Below the pieces are notes generated by a model. It had not been told where the DNA came from, ran no database searches, and was given only the letters and a program-made list of their open reading frames with translations. A program made the position numbers and the translations under genes. A stretch of 64,000 nucleotides of DNA. It comes from Gymnothorax reevesii. Its lineage: Eukaryota > Chordata > Actinopteri > Anguilliformes > Muraenidae. Below, in pieces: positions 22,999 to 35,135 of this stretch (positions are counted from its first letter, which is position 1; the number at the start of each line of letters is the position of its first letter). The stretch lies in NCBI GenBank assembly GCA_029721435.1, contig CM056583.1, forward strand, positions 44,917,120 through 44,981,119. Direction: 5' to 3'.

Positions 22999-25900
22999 CT
23001 CAAAACAGTTGGGACACGGGCAAAAAAGGCTGAAAAAGCTATTAATATCTGAAAGAACATTTAGCAGCTAATTACATTTAACTGGCAGGTGTGTAACCTC
23101 ATTGGCTATAAAATGTGATCAATTTTTTATTGGTTTTTCCATTTAGTTTAAAACAAAGAGATGTGCCAAGCATCAATTGAACAATAATGGCAACAGTAAC
23201 AAGAAAAAAATGGTAGTGTAGCATAACAAAGAAAAATTATTATTAATAAAATAACATTTATATAAATAAAATTAAAAATACATTTAATAATGATAATAAT
23301 GAAAAATAAATAGACAACCCTCCTCCTGCCCCCCAAATCTCAAGAGGTGCACAGGCATTGTCTATATAAATTGCTATAAAATGGATGTCTTAGAGAGGCT
23401 TAGTCTCTCAGAAGTAAAGATGGCCAGGGGCTCTCCAACCTGTGGAGGCCTGTGTAAAAAAAATAAATAAATAAAAAATTGTGGAATGCTTTAAAAACAT
23501 TGTTCCTCAACGTGAAATTGCAAAGGCTTTGAAGGTCTCATCATCGACGGTGCATAACCATCAGAAGGTTCAGAGAAACTGGAAAAATCTCTGTGTGTAA
23601 GGGACAAGGCCGAAGACCTTTCCTGGACGCCCGTGATCTTCGGGCCCTCAGACACCACTCCATCACTCAACGGCATGATTCTGTCTTTGACATTACTAAA
23701 TGGGCCCAGGAATACTTCAAGAAACCACTGTCTGTAAACGCAGTCCACTGTGTCATCCACAGATGCCACCTAAAACTCTATCATGCAAAAAGGAAGCCAT
23801 TTTTGAACATGATCCAGAAGCGCCGCCATGTTCTGTTGGCCAAGGCTCATTTAAAATGGACTGTGACAAAGTGCCCTGTGGTCAGACGAGTCCAAATTTG
23901 ACATTCTTGTTGGAAATCATGGGCGTTGTGTCCTCTGGGCTAAAGAGGAGAAAGACCACCCCTCCTGTTATCAGCGTTCAGTTCAAAAGCCAGCGTCTCT
24001 GATGGTATTTGGATGCATTAGTGCATATGGTGTGGGACACTTGCATGTTTTAAAAACCACCACGAATGCTTAAAGAGAAACAGTATCTCACAAAAGTGAG
24101 TACACCCCTCACATCTTGACAATTAATTTATTATATCCTTTCAAGGGACTATGTTACAGAAATGAAACTTGAATATATTTTTGAGTAGTCACTGTACAAT
24201 ATGTGTAGCAGTGTAGGTTTACTGCACTTTCCAAATAAATGAACAAACAGTCACTATTTCCAAAATGGGTGGCAACAAAAGTGAGTACACACCCCAATTG
24301 GAAGTGGTCAACCAAGCAATGAAACATGTATTATTCATCATGTTCATGCTTTTTTCTGTTCGACTGGGCCATATGAGGTTGTGTAACGTGATGAAGGTTT
24401 AAAGTGTGGTGCTTTGGGCGCAATTCTCTCATTCTGGTCACTGGATGGTCAACATGGCACCTCATGGGAAAGAACTCTCTGAGGATCTGAAAAAGAGAAC
24501 TTTTGCTCTCCACAAAGATTGTCTAAGCTACAAGAAGATCTGTGAAACCATGAAACTGAGCAACAGCATCGTGGCCAAGGTTATCCAGCGCTTTTCCAAG
24601 ACTGCTTCTGCTCAGAACAGGCTTTGACAGAGTCAACCGAAGAGGTTGAGTCCTCGTGTGCTGCGTCAGGTGCACAAGTTGGCTTCAGAAAAGAGATGCA
24701 GGAGTGCTAGAAGCATTGCTAATGAGGTTGCAGCAGTGGGAGAACAGCCTGTCAGTGCTCAGACCATACGCCATGCTCTGCATCAAGTCAATCTGCATGG
24801 TCGTTAGCCAAAACGGAAGCCTCCTCTGAAGCTAGCCCACAAGAAAGCCTGAAAACAGTTTGCTAAAGACAACCAGTCCAAGAACATGAACTACTGGAAC
24901 CATGTTCTGTGGTCTGATGAGACCAAGATAAACTTGTTTGGCTCAGATGGTGTCCAGCATGTATGGTGGCGCCCTGGTGAGGAGTATCAACTGTGTACTG
25001 CCTAAGTGTCAAATATGGTGGTGACAGCATCATGGTCTGGGGCTGCATGAGTGCTTCTGATCCTGGGGAGCTGCGCCTCATTAATGGAATAATGGATTCC
25101 AACATGTACTGTGACGTTCTGGAGCAGAATTCCCTTTGGAAACTGTAAACGGCCGTTTTCCAACATCATAATGATCTCCAAGATGACAGCTGCCTGAAGG
25201 TGAAGGTGATGGCGTTGCCAAATATGTCTCCAGACCTGAATCCCAATGGGCACCAGTGGGGCATCCTCAATAGGAAGATGGAGGAGCAGCAGGTGTCCAA
25301 CATCCACCAGCTCTGTGATGTTGTCATGGAGGAGTGGAGGAGGATCCCAGCAACAACCTGTGCAGCTCTGGTGAATTCCATGCCTAGGAGAATCAAGGCA
25401 GTGCTGGACAACAATATTGGCCACACTAAATATTGACACTATAGACACAATTTGTCATGTTGATGAAGAGTATTCACTTTTGTTGCCACCCATTTTGGAA
25501 ATGGTGACTGTACAGTTATTCAGACAGTACAGTAAATCTACACTGCTACACATATTGTACAATAAATGCTGTAGAATATATTCAGGTTTCATTCCTGTAA
25601 TGTTTTCCCTTGAAAAGATATAATAAATTAATTGTTGAAGTGTGAGGGGTGTACTCACTTTTGTGAGATACTGCATGAAGGTGTTAGAGCAACATATGCT
25701 CCCCTCCAGATGACATCTATTCTAAGGAAAGCCTTGTGTATTTCAGCAGGACAATGCAAAACCACATACTGCAGCTATTACAACAGCATGGCTTCGTAGT
25801 AGAAGAGTCCGTGTGCTGAACTGACCTGGCTGCAGTCCTGATCTTTCACTGATTGAGAATATTTGGCGCATAATTAAATGAAAAGTCCGTCAAAGGAGAC

Positions 25901-26030
25901 CCAAAACTCTCCAGCAGCTGGAAGCCTGTATTAAACAAGATTGGGATCAAATTCCAATTGGTGAACTCAAGAAACTTGTCTCCTCAATGCCCAGACGCCT
26001 CCACTCTGTGTTAAAGTAGGGATTCAAAGA
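22999..26030 (+). pseudogene. Tc1-like element A, split by Tc1-like element B
   Basis: Degenerate transposase in two parts, 22999-24080 and 25674-26030. The first part includes a DNA-binding region (CKGQGRRPFLDARDLRALRH; ITKWAQEYFKKPLSVNAVH) and the [18 protein letters not shown] first Asp region across frameshifts. The second carries the QQDNAKPH-like second Asp region (CAGCAGGACAATGCAAAACC) and the terminal MPRRLHSVLK block. The 5' end resembles a Tc1 terminus (GTTGGGACACGGGC); the 3' terminus is eroded. Confidence 0.85.
24081..25673 (+). pseudogene. Tc1-like element B, nested in element A
   Basis: Perfect inverted termini CAGTATCTCACAAAAGTGAG at both ends. The transposase is broken by stops and frameshifts but shows an N-terminal helix-turn-helix region (LSYKKICETMKLSNSIVAKV), SAQTIRHALHQVNLHG, WNHVLWSDETKINLFG (first Asp), MSPDLNPNGHQWGIL (the Glu of the DDE triad, normally in IEHLWG, is replaced) and the terminal VNSMPRRIKAVLDNN. 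The expected TA target duplication has mutated to AA on the left and CA on the right. Confidence 0.92.
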
Positions 26031-26039
26031 AAATCTGTA

Positions 26040-27500
26040 CCCATAAAATTGGTCCGCAATGGCAATTTCATGATAGGTTGAAGGTATTCACTCATATAAC
26101 GAGAAAGTTTTGTGCGACTTGAAATTGGCTTTCCAAATATTGCTCCTTTTTCCACCGTAACCAGTCCGCCGACAGGCTCATTTTCTGTACACAACCCATA
26201 TGGGACGTCAATCTGAAAGTACCCAGAGGTTCCATAGTTATAATACCGTGAACACTGCGAAAACTGTTTTCAATTTTGTTTTTAAAGCCTGACGAGTCAG
26301 AACATTTAATAGATTTCTTCCAGATCTTCCAGTAGTCCATAGTTTTAAATCCCATGTTTAAATCTTTATTTTATTAAAGCTACTGTTACATAAAGGTGAT
26401 TCCTTTCATCGATGCATATAGTTTTGCTGCTTATTTTGGTTTGTGCCGTGCCTGCCAAAAGTCCGGTTGCCGCGCTGGCTATACGCTATACATGTACGCG
26501 TTGTCTAGTTTTGAAAGAAAATGATGTTTTTACTGGAGTCTTGCTACCATTCCGAGGAAGGTTGAACAAGCCAAAGTTGGGCTGCAAAAACAATAGTATT
26601 GTATGAACACGATCAAGTGAACTCTCATATCAGTGATTGACCAGGCAAAGGTAGTCATTTTCAGGTCTCTACCTCTTTTGGGTGAAAAGATATTGGCTCA
26701 CAAAAACGCAACAACTTTTGGTGGGTTTTGGAAAGGGGTGTGGCCCTGAAATTAAATGGGATGCATCTCAGAAACCCTTGGGAATTTGCAGCTAAAACTT
26801 TGGATTTGTTCATTATATTCATCAAACTATTTTTTGTAATTGTTTCTGCAAAATCTGAGTCAGTCACCATGGGATTTTTCTGAAATTCAATGACAGGGAA
26901 TTGACACAGAATGACCCAAATGCCAAATGACACAGTGATTTTACTTGGGTATTTAATAAATATCAGGAAATTATATTTTTAAAATCAGTGCAAATGTAAA
27001 AAAAAAAAAAGTTTGTTTTTGCCATAATATCTCTTTGGAGTACCTGTAGCCTACTTCAACTCAAGCGCAGGCTTAATGAAGGCTACTTGCTGTAGGTTCT
27101 GTAGGTTGTCCACTCAGAATGGGTAAATATACTTGTATGACTTGGCAGTATACACCTCTTGTCCTCCTCAGGGAATACATCACGGCTTCGAGGGCCATCC
27201 ACGGCCCCTGAGCTAACAGGTCTGCGAGGGATTTCGACTTCTGTAGCTTACTCAGTGAGCGGGAGTTTTATTTTTTTATGAGATAGGTCGAGAATGTTAA
27301 TCTATGCAATCTCTGTAGAGGAATCCTATAGGACAGTTAAATAGAATTCTATAGCACTTAATTACCTCGAGTCCAATAGAAAAAAAGATATATGGAAAAC
27401 GGTTACATAGAAAATCTCTGGAGGACTTTTTTTCCCAGTTTGGCATCTTCAATCCCGCCTGAATTTGGAAGGCAACCACAAATAAAGTAACCATTTTATA
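26040..27500. other. no gene recognised
   Basis: Mixed low-complexity and unassigned sequence, including an A-run at 27000-27011. Short frames show no recognisable domain. Confidence 0.4.
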
Positions 27501-27524
27501 TTACATTTTCCAGCAATCCTCTCC

Positions 27525-27640
27525 CAACTTGCAGCCCTGTAGCACAATGACCACTTGTTTGCTACTCTGACCGGGGCTTGAACCCAGACACTTCTGCTGT
27601 GCAATGCGGTGCTTTAACCAAGTGAGCCATTCGGAAGCTT
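27525..27640 (-). mobile_element. tRNA-derived SINE head, minus strand
   Basis: On the minus strand ATGGCTCACTTGGTTAAAGC resembles an A box and GTCTGGGTTCAAGCCCCGGT a B box with tRNA-like spacing. Only the head and a short downstream piece are recognisable. Confidence 0.6.
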
Positions 27641-27649
27641 CGTTTACTG

Positions 27650-29600
27650 GAAGCTGAATTGCTCTTTGTTGTTAAATTATGAGGTGAAAAATAAGATCAA
27701 GGTTTTGATATCTTGTTATTGGTACAAAGCCAGAAAAGAAAAACGGTTTCGAAATACCTGGGAACTTTGTAAATTTGAGATGGGTAAATTCTTACAAAAA
27801 TATGGTAGTTTAAAAGATAAATCTAGGAAAGCTGATGAGGAAAAGGTATTCACAAAAAAATTTATCTCAAACGAAACCTGATACTTTATCAGAGGAGGAA
27901 AGATCGGAACTAGTTGATATGCAGATCAAATTAGATAACATATTTAGTCAAAAATCAAAAGGAGCTTTCATAAGATATAGGTCTAGATGGATTGAAAAAG
28001 GGGAACAAAATTCCCACGATTTCTTTAATTTAGAAAAAAAAACATTCTAATATGAACTATATCAATAAACTAAATATTAATGGGGATGTAACGGAAGACC
28101 ACATTGCAATTTCCAACTTTTGTGGTTACTTTTACCAAACTTTATACAGCTTGTACTTTTCTCTGACATCAGCTGATACATTTCTACACTCACTGTAAAA
28201 TCGTTAAAGAGTGAATTGGAAATATGTGATAGACCCATAAGACTAGCGGAGGTTGAAAATGTAATTCATAGCCAAAAAAAAAACAATAAATCAACAGTCA
28301 CCGATGGTTTTGTCTCAGAATTCTATAAATCAACCTCTAATGAACTAGCTCCTTTCCTATATCTGGTCTTTGGAGGAAGTATTGGAAAAGAACATCTCCC
28401 AACTACCATGACTCAAGGACTGACCGCTCTAATTCCCAATCCTAACAAAGACAAGCTTTGAGTTGACAATTGGTGTCCAATATGTTTGTTAAATAATGAC
28501 TATAAGGTCTTTGCCCTTATACTGGTCAAAAGGGTAAAAATGGTTTTGAACTCTCTTATTGAGGAAACACAGTTGGGCTTTGTGGCCAAAAGACATATTA
28601 CAAATAATATCAGAGTTATCCCGGATTTTTTTTTTTTTAGACTTTTACAAGGCCTTCGATACCATGGAACAACAGTTTATTTTACAGTCCTTAAAGAAGT
28701 TTGGTTTTGGTAACTATTTCTCTTCAGCTATCCAAACCCTGTATAGGGATGGTATGAGTTCTATTAAACTGATCAGTGGAATTTCCAGTAGATTCAATCT
28801 TAATGGAGCCATCAAACAGGGCTGTCTCGCTTCCCCTTATCTCTTCCTGATCGTGGCTCAGCTCCTTGCAGATCATATTAAGTCGAGCAATGTGAAAGGT
28901 ATTTCCATTATAGGACGAGAATTAGTCATAACCCAGCTAGCAGATGACACAACATTATTTTTGCAAAACGAAAACCAAATTTCTACAGTTATTGAAATCA
29001 TTAAGCAGCTCTCGAAGGCGTCTGGTCTATTCCTGAACTTAAATAAGTGTGAACTCATGTCCATTAAGGAATGCTCCAAAATATAATATTCCAATTATAA
29101 ATGAAATTTCATACTTGGGGATTTCAGTTATGAAGGATCAAAAGAAAAGAATGGCCCAAAACTTCAATAATAAGATAAAGAAAAAAAAAATTAAACCAAT
29201 GGCTCTCAGGGGATCTCTCAAAAAGAGGCAGAGTGTACTAAGGCAGAAAGACTCCTGATTGGCCTATACAGCTTTAGCTCTTCATCTTGATCATCAGTTA
29301 ATCAAAGAGATAGACAAAATGCTCTGATTTCAAATGGAAAAATAGGATACATTATTTGAGAAAAAGCATACTTATGAATTCTTATGAAAATGGTGGTCTT
29401 AATTTTTTGGATTTCGCCACATTAAACAACACATTCAAGATGAATTGGTTAAAGCAACTCTTTAGAAATCCTACATCCATTTGGAATACAGTCCCTGTCC
29501 ATGTTTTATCTAAAATTAGTGGCTTGTATTTTCTTCTTCTGTGTAACTACAACATTGACAAAATCTCTGTAAAACTGTCTACCTAAAACATGTTGTTAAA
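27650..29600 (+). pseudogene. L1/Tx1-like LINE ORF2 fragment
   Basis: Frameshifted reverse transcriptase of a non-LTR element. Motifs in order: SRWIEKGEQNSHDFFNLEKK (about 27985), ALIPNPNKDK (about 28430), ETQLGFVAKRHITNNIR (about 28565), DFYKAFDTMEQQFI (first catalytic Asp, about 28640), GAIKQGCLASPYLFLI, QLADDTTLFLQ (the ADD active site, about 28935) and SKASGLFLNLNKCE. The endonuclease is missing, so the copy is 5' truncated. The family call rests on the L1-type order and spacing of RT motifs. Confidence 0.85.
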
Positions 29601-29671
29601 GACAATATTGATTGCCTGTGTTCTGTTTATATAGCCTACAGGCGATCAATATTGTCTTTAATAACATGTTT
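29585..29671. repeat. hairpin-forming inverted repeat
   Basis: Left arm 29585-29619 and right arm 29638-29671 are inverted copies (core AAAGACAATATTGAT paired with ATCAATATTGTCTTT) with about two mismatches and an 18-bp loop. It lies at the downstream border of the LINE. Confidence 0.85.
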
Positions 29672-30123
29672 AGACGACTGAACAATTCAGGCACGCTCAC
29701 CACCTGAAGTGTCAAATTATTTGATCAGTTTTACTCCCGGTTGAAGTGACATGGCTTAAAAGATTGGCTCAAAATCGAATGGCTAGAGCAGTTTCTCTAA
29801 ACAGTTGTACCAACGCCAATTTAACAAACAGGCCTTTACAATACATCAAAGAGGCAAAACCCAAATATAATGATAAATAAACTTATGATCTCTGTTTATG
29901 AATGGTAAATGTTAAACGGTTGAGGGCCGTCTGTCGTCGGCAGCTTCCACTTTTAAAAGGTGCTCAAGTGTACCTGACTTTAATGTTCTGGCCTAGTTAG
30001 AGTGTGGTCCCATGGGCATTGCATTCCGGCATTGCATCAGTTTCGGATCTGGATGCGTGCGTTATAGACCCATTTACTGTTTACAAACAAAACAGCCTGC
30101 GCACGCAGCTTGGCAACGGAAGT

Positions 30124-30590
30124 ATGGCGGACCATAATTGCTTGTCAAGCTATTCGAGGGCATTAGCCATCAAAGATTGCGAATTCTACCTAAACAAATT
30201 TAACTTTGACAAACGGCAACCAATTTCCAGATCCGTATGGTATCAGTGAGTGGGTAGATGACGTTAGTTAGTCGCCCAGTATTCCGTGGCCTGATGTATA
30301 TACCCATTTGATTGAGAAACCTACCGTGTACACTAGGGAGGAACTATGAGCTTACAAGTCACTGGATGCTTATGACTACGTTATCTGTGGGCATAAGCAA
30401 AATGTTAAATACCAGGACAGACTTGGAGTTTTGTGTCTCGAAATCAGAGGTCCTTCCTAGTCAAACACAAGGGCATAAAACCGCCGTGTATGATGCATGG
30501 GTTATAATAAAAAATTAAAATTTTTTAAAATTAAAAAATAGAAAACTACGTCCTGATAGCTAATTGTACCTGCATGGGAGGCTAAGTATT
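30124..30590 (+). pseudogene. SWIM-type zinc-finger protein, N-terminal fragment
   Basis: Starts MADHNCLSSYSRALAIKD (ATG at 30124), continues through EFYLNKFNF, then after frame changes IEKPTVYTREEL-like and SLDAYDYVICG-like segments, SEVLPSQTQGHKTAVYDAWV and, beyond a degenerate A/T-rich insertion, YVLIANCTCMGG. The CxC of CTCMGG matches the first half of a SWIM zinc finger; the CxH half is not found downstream. Fish genomes contain many related transposon-borne SWIM proteins, some with YqaJ-like nuclease domains; no YqaJ domain is visible here. Frameshifts and truncation make it non-functional. Confidence 0.6.
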
Positions 30591-30730
30591 ATTTTGTATT
30601 GTTGGCTTGCTAGCTAGCGAGTTTGACTGCGTAGTTGTCATGCAAACATGAAATCTGCCTCAGTATACCATTATTCTCACATTTTATTTAATGTCTGTAA
30701 CTGTGAGACGTGCGTCAAAAAATTGGTTAC

Positions 30731-31106
30731 ATTAATTTCAATGAAGCAAAGCCCACTGGCAGCGTGTGACACGCGTCAGATTTTTACTTTTCGCCACTGC
30801 TCAATTTCTTGAGCGTCAACTCAATGGAGACGCATTTGTCTTTAAGGTTAGTAATTTAACTATTAACTATGTCATGGTTGGTGACACACACGGAAACCTC
30901 ACATGCAGTCATCAAAACATTAATTTCAATGAAGCAAAGCCCACTGGCAGCGTGTGACACGCGTCAGATTTTTACTTTTCGCCACTGCTCAATTTCTTGA
31001 GCATCAACTCAATGGAGACGCATTTGTCTTTAAGGTTAGTAATTTAACTATTAACTATGTCATGGTTGGTGACACACACGGAAACCTCAAATGCAGTCAT
31101 CAAAAC
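30731..31106. repeat. 188-bp tandem duplication
   Basis: Units 30731-30918 and 30919-31106 differ at only about two positions (for example GAGCGTCAAC versus GAGCATCAAC, CTCACATG versus CTCAAATG). It includes the word GTGTGACACGCGTCAG. A recent duplication inside the SWIM-bearing element. Confidence 0.92.
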
Positions 31107-32387
31107 CGATATACCTGCTTTTTAACCAAGTCGCAGTTTTGCGAGGAAATCCATTATTTTGTGCGCATTTAAGTTATCAAGAAATCTACAGTTAAACAGA
31201 ACCTAACTCAAGGTACACTGGTAAGAATTTAACAATGCTGAGTTAGCTAGCTTGCTAATTTGCTGCTGGGTGAAGTAAAGTTAATCATATTCTTAATTTA
31301 CTAGACAGCTAAATTTAGGAGGAAAATTATGCCTGTATTTAACATATAGTGCACAGTGACCTGAACTTTGCACATTTTCATCACTTAAAATAAGCTTTAT
31401 TGGTAGGTAATATTTATTTATTTATTGGTAATATTCAGCGTTATCTTGTTGAATATTTTGAGAGTGACACCCATGTCTTCTCGGTCTTGTTGACAGCTGT
31501 CTATGTTGATGCGGCTGACGCTTTCAGTGGGCGTTCAAAAGCATCAAGGCAACGTTCGGAGTTTGAGTTGATGCTTCGCTTGGGGCCAGTGGGCGTTATA
31601 CGGATATATCCTCTCAGTCCTGTAAAACTTGAGTCCATCAATGGAATATCAATTCAATGTTTGCAGATTCATAACTCGTCAGACTGAATTGGGGAGACCA
31701 CTACTTCCGTTGCCAAGATGCGCTCGCATCTTTTTGATGACGTCGGCTGTAAATGGGTCTATACGTGAGTTAGATTCAGCAAGTTGGGAATTGACCAGTA
31801 GTGAGAGTTTCCCTGAAGCGGAGTCGCTAACCGTGTCGGCAAATTAGTTTGAGCCATAGACTGTAGGTTCTAGCTATACAAGTTAGAAATGGTGCTTTGA
31901 GAAATATACCCCTGGTTACTTTTCTAAGTTTCTAAGGTAAGGATACTCGTAATTGGCGAAGTCAATTTCTTTCCGTTTCTTTCTTTTCCGTTTTGAATTG
32001 TTAAAAGCTCGTCTTGGAACAAAACATTAGCCATAACCTGCACTTTGCAAAATGCCTTGTTAGAAACCAAACTGAAAATACATGTTATCTTTAGCATTTG
32101 CTCAACTCCAATACCATAACTTTGGTGGTTTGCAATCCATCTCCCTGATTTAAGCACTTTATATGTTGACTTAAACCTTCATAAAAATTAGGGCTGTTGC
32201 ATTAATTAATCACAATTAATTTAAGCGCAATAAAAGTAACTGCCACTACGAGGCAGACAGACTTTCTTGCTTTTTACTTTTTCTATGACACATGCCTAAT
32301 GCGGTCATTTGAAATGCTTCCTGGAAGAAAACTGTGATTTGAAGTCCACTAATTACCAGCAAGGTTGGACAGCCTCCATCGCCTTAG

Positions 32388-34351
32388 GGGCGATTCCACA
32401 GTATTGGCGACATGGCTTTTAAAAAATCAACTTCTTAATATCCTTCAAATAAATATGGCATGCCACAGCCAAATACCCTAAGTTTCATACTACAACAATT
32501 GTATTGTTGTCAATTGACTAATTAGCCATGTTAATTGCACTTTTAATCAGCCAAGCCACTGTTCTGCGTTGCGGACAGGACAACACGTTTCCTTAATTAA
32601 ATCCTTTATTTTCTACCACTGAATAATGAAACTAGCTGGACATCATTGTAGTACTAGATTACATCATATTACCATGTAGAAATTTTTTTAATGCATGTCA
32701 CTCTTGAGAAAATGCATGTCACACATGTCAGTTGTCCTGTCCGCAACGTTTGAGAAGGAAAAGTTTTGATTATATCCTAATGGTAAAATCTATATCACTA
32801 AAATTAATTTTCCTCTTACTATGGCCATGTGGTGACATAACTAATCTACTTTGGGAAAAATCGCATTAGCCTTAAGTATATAAACAATAGGTTAAATTAT
32901 GTTGCATACAGGAAAAAACGTTGCGGACAGGACATGTCACTGTATTAACTGCTAACAGAAACACCTGTAAATCACTTTTAGTTTCTCAACTGGAGTAATT
33001 GTTCAGGAAGTTGGCTGGTCAGCTAATCTAATTAATCAATTCTGCAATTGGGTAGATGATATAGAGACAGGTTAATTGCTGCTAAATAAACAATAGGGAG
33101 GAAATCACCCAACTGAAATGTGATTAGATCTAATTGATGTACCTGCCTTTTCCTGATTAGCTTAGACTCCAAGTCTTAAATGCCAAATATTAATCAGAAT
33201 GGGCATCCTATATAAATACATACTAAGAGTAAACAAATTCAGTTTTGAGAAAGATATGCTACAAGCAGAGGGTTTCCCACACGTTCATTTATTCGTGGCG
33301 GCCCGAATAAATGAATAGAGACAGATATAAATTCAAATCCAAAGTAAATGTTCAGGAGTAAATGTCAAATGTGTGCTGTGATGAATGGACCACTATAAGC
33401 ATTACGTTATTTTATATGTAATTTGACTAAAATCTACTACTGGTTTATTGTAGTTGAGATACTTTAGGTTTATGTATACGTATTGTCACAAATGTGGAAG
33501 CTACAGCATATTTCTCTCATCATTTGAAAATGCATGCGTGCTATGTGATTGGCAGTTATTATAGAGAATATATTATTTTGAAAATTAATTGTTCTTGTAA
33601 ATAATTTATACATAATATTCACATAATATAACTAATAAATGTAATCTATGTATATAACTCTTTGTTAATCATTTTATTTATGGTTTTGGTTGTGGTTTGG
33701 TTATGGTAATGAAGTGGAATTTATTGCGGACAATTTAGGGCTGGCTCTTGCTTAAAACTAATTTTTCCCAAATTGCCAATTTTTTCTTTATAAAAGCACA
33801 AGTTTAATGTTTATACATTGATATTCTACTTAAATTGTTCATATCTTTTCAGTCTGAGCGTAATTTTAAATTTGGCATATTCTGTTTGTGCCAGAGCTAG
33901 CCTGGACAAATGTGTCCTGTCCGCAACAAAATCCTTGTCCTGTCCGCAACGCAATATATTCATCATCAAATTCTTTCAAAAAAAAATTATTTTCACAAAA
34001 TATTACTTTGATAACATAAAGTAACTTATTATCTATTAATATAATGAAAAGAAGTAAGATAACTTGGCTAAATGAAGAGAAATTTCATTTTTTCTAATGG
34101 TTGTTAAAACCTATGTCGCAAAGTGTCCTGTCCGCAACGCAACTAATTAGGGCTAATTGAATCAATTATCACAACAGTAGAAAGTTCAAATTTCCTCCCA
34201 AGCAAAGTATTATGGTCCATTTTATTTTGAATTAAGTGTTATAGTTCTACATCAAATAGTTAATTAGTTATATTAATATTATATATTATATTAGCTAATT
34301 AAATTCTCATAATGTCCTGTCCGCAACAAAAAGTTTACTGTGGAATCGCCC
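32388..34351. mobile_element. 1.96-kb DNA transposon with seven copies of a 15-mer
   Basis: Perfect 16-bp inverted termini GGGCGATTCCACAGTA, flanked by TTAG on both sides (32384-32387, 34352-34355). The other arm of the host hAT shows the uninterrupted sequence (CCATCGCCTTGGCAT on its complementary strand), confirming an insertion at this site. AT-rich interior with no credible protein. TGTCCTGTCCGCAAC or its complement occurs exactly seven times. The target duplication can be read as TTA or TTAG; TTA with GGG termini would fit PIF/Harbinger, but that is inference. Confidence 0.85.
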
Positions 34352-35135
34352 TTAGCATAATTAGCTCACCTTAAATCATTTTCCGTGTACTTTGCCTAAC
34401 TTGCAATCAAGCCATTTATTCAGCCAACTGACTTATCAAAATCAAAATGTGGCCTATAATGATTAAGAAGTGATAATGAGAGGCAGACGGACCTAACCAG
34501 GTTGCCGTGTTAGACTGAAAAATTTCAATAATCTGAATAAATAGCAGACCTCTGAATTCTACCTTTCAACGTGGAATTTTGTATGCATTATTAAACATAT
34601 CTCTTAAAAAAAAAAAAAAAAAAAAAGTTATTCAAAGATGGCCCTGGTTTTAAGAGCTTAAAAATATTGGCTATGTGAAGTGGAAAACATTTTGTGAAGC
34701 ATACCGAACATGAATGTGAGAGAGAATACGTTTGCATTGCAGGCAATAGTCAAATGCATCAAAGATTTGGCAATTAATGTTCAGGCGAATTTTTGCCGCA
34801 AATTTGAGGCATTTTTTATTATATAATTGAACGAGAGTAATTTAAAATAATTAAACTCATAGCACTTGATTTTATTTACTTTTGAGCATCTAAATAACCA
34901 ACAGTGATGGTGGAAAACTTTGTTTAAGCGTATAGAACGAGACATGTAAATTGTTAACGAATTTGAAAATCTTTCAATATAACTCGGCAGCCTGGTTAGG
35001 TCGGTCTGCTTCTCATTATCTCCTCTTAATCATTATAGGCCACATCTTGGTTTTGGTTTGTCAGTTGGCTGAATAAATTGCTTGATTGCAAGTCAGGCAA
35101 AGTACACGGGAATTGATTTAAGGTTGGCTAATTAT

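Larger units (their letters stand above)
30063..31763 (+). mobile_element. DNA transposon carrying a SWIM-finger gene fragment
   Basis: Both ends have the perfect 15-bp inverted terminus TATAGACCCATTTAC and a second perfect inner inverted block CTTGGCAACGGAAGTA (left 30110-30125, right at about 31700). A 3-bp direct repeat CGT flanks the element (30060-30062 and 31764-31766). Inside are a broken plus-strand gene with a SWIM-like zinc motif and a 188-bp tandem duplication. No transposase catalytic core is recognisable, so the superfamily is not assigned. Confidence 0.7.

Noticed and set aside
27525..27640. functional tRNA gene on the minus strand
   Set aside because: Same reason: SINE-type head without a clean cloverleaf.
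30124..30590. YqaJ-type nuclease domain next to the SWIM motif
   Set aside because: Related fish proteins may carry one, but no YqaJ motif is visible in this fragment.
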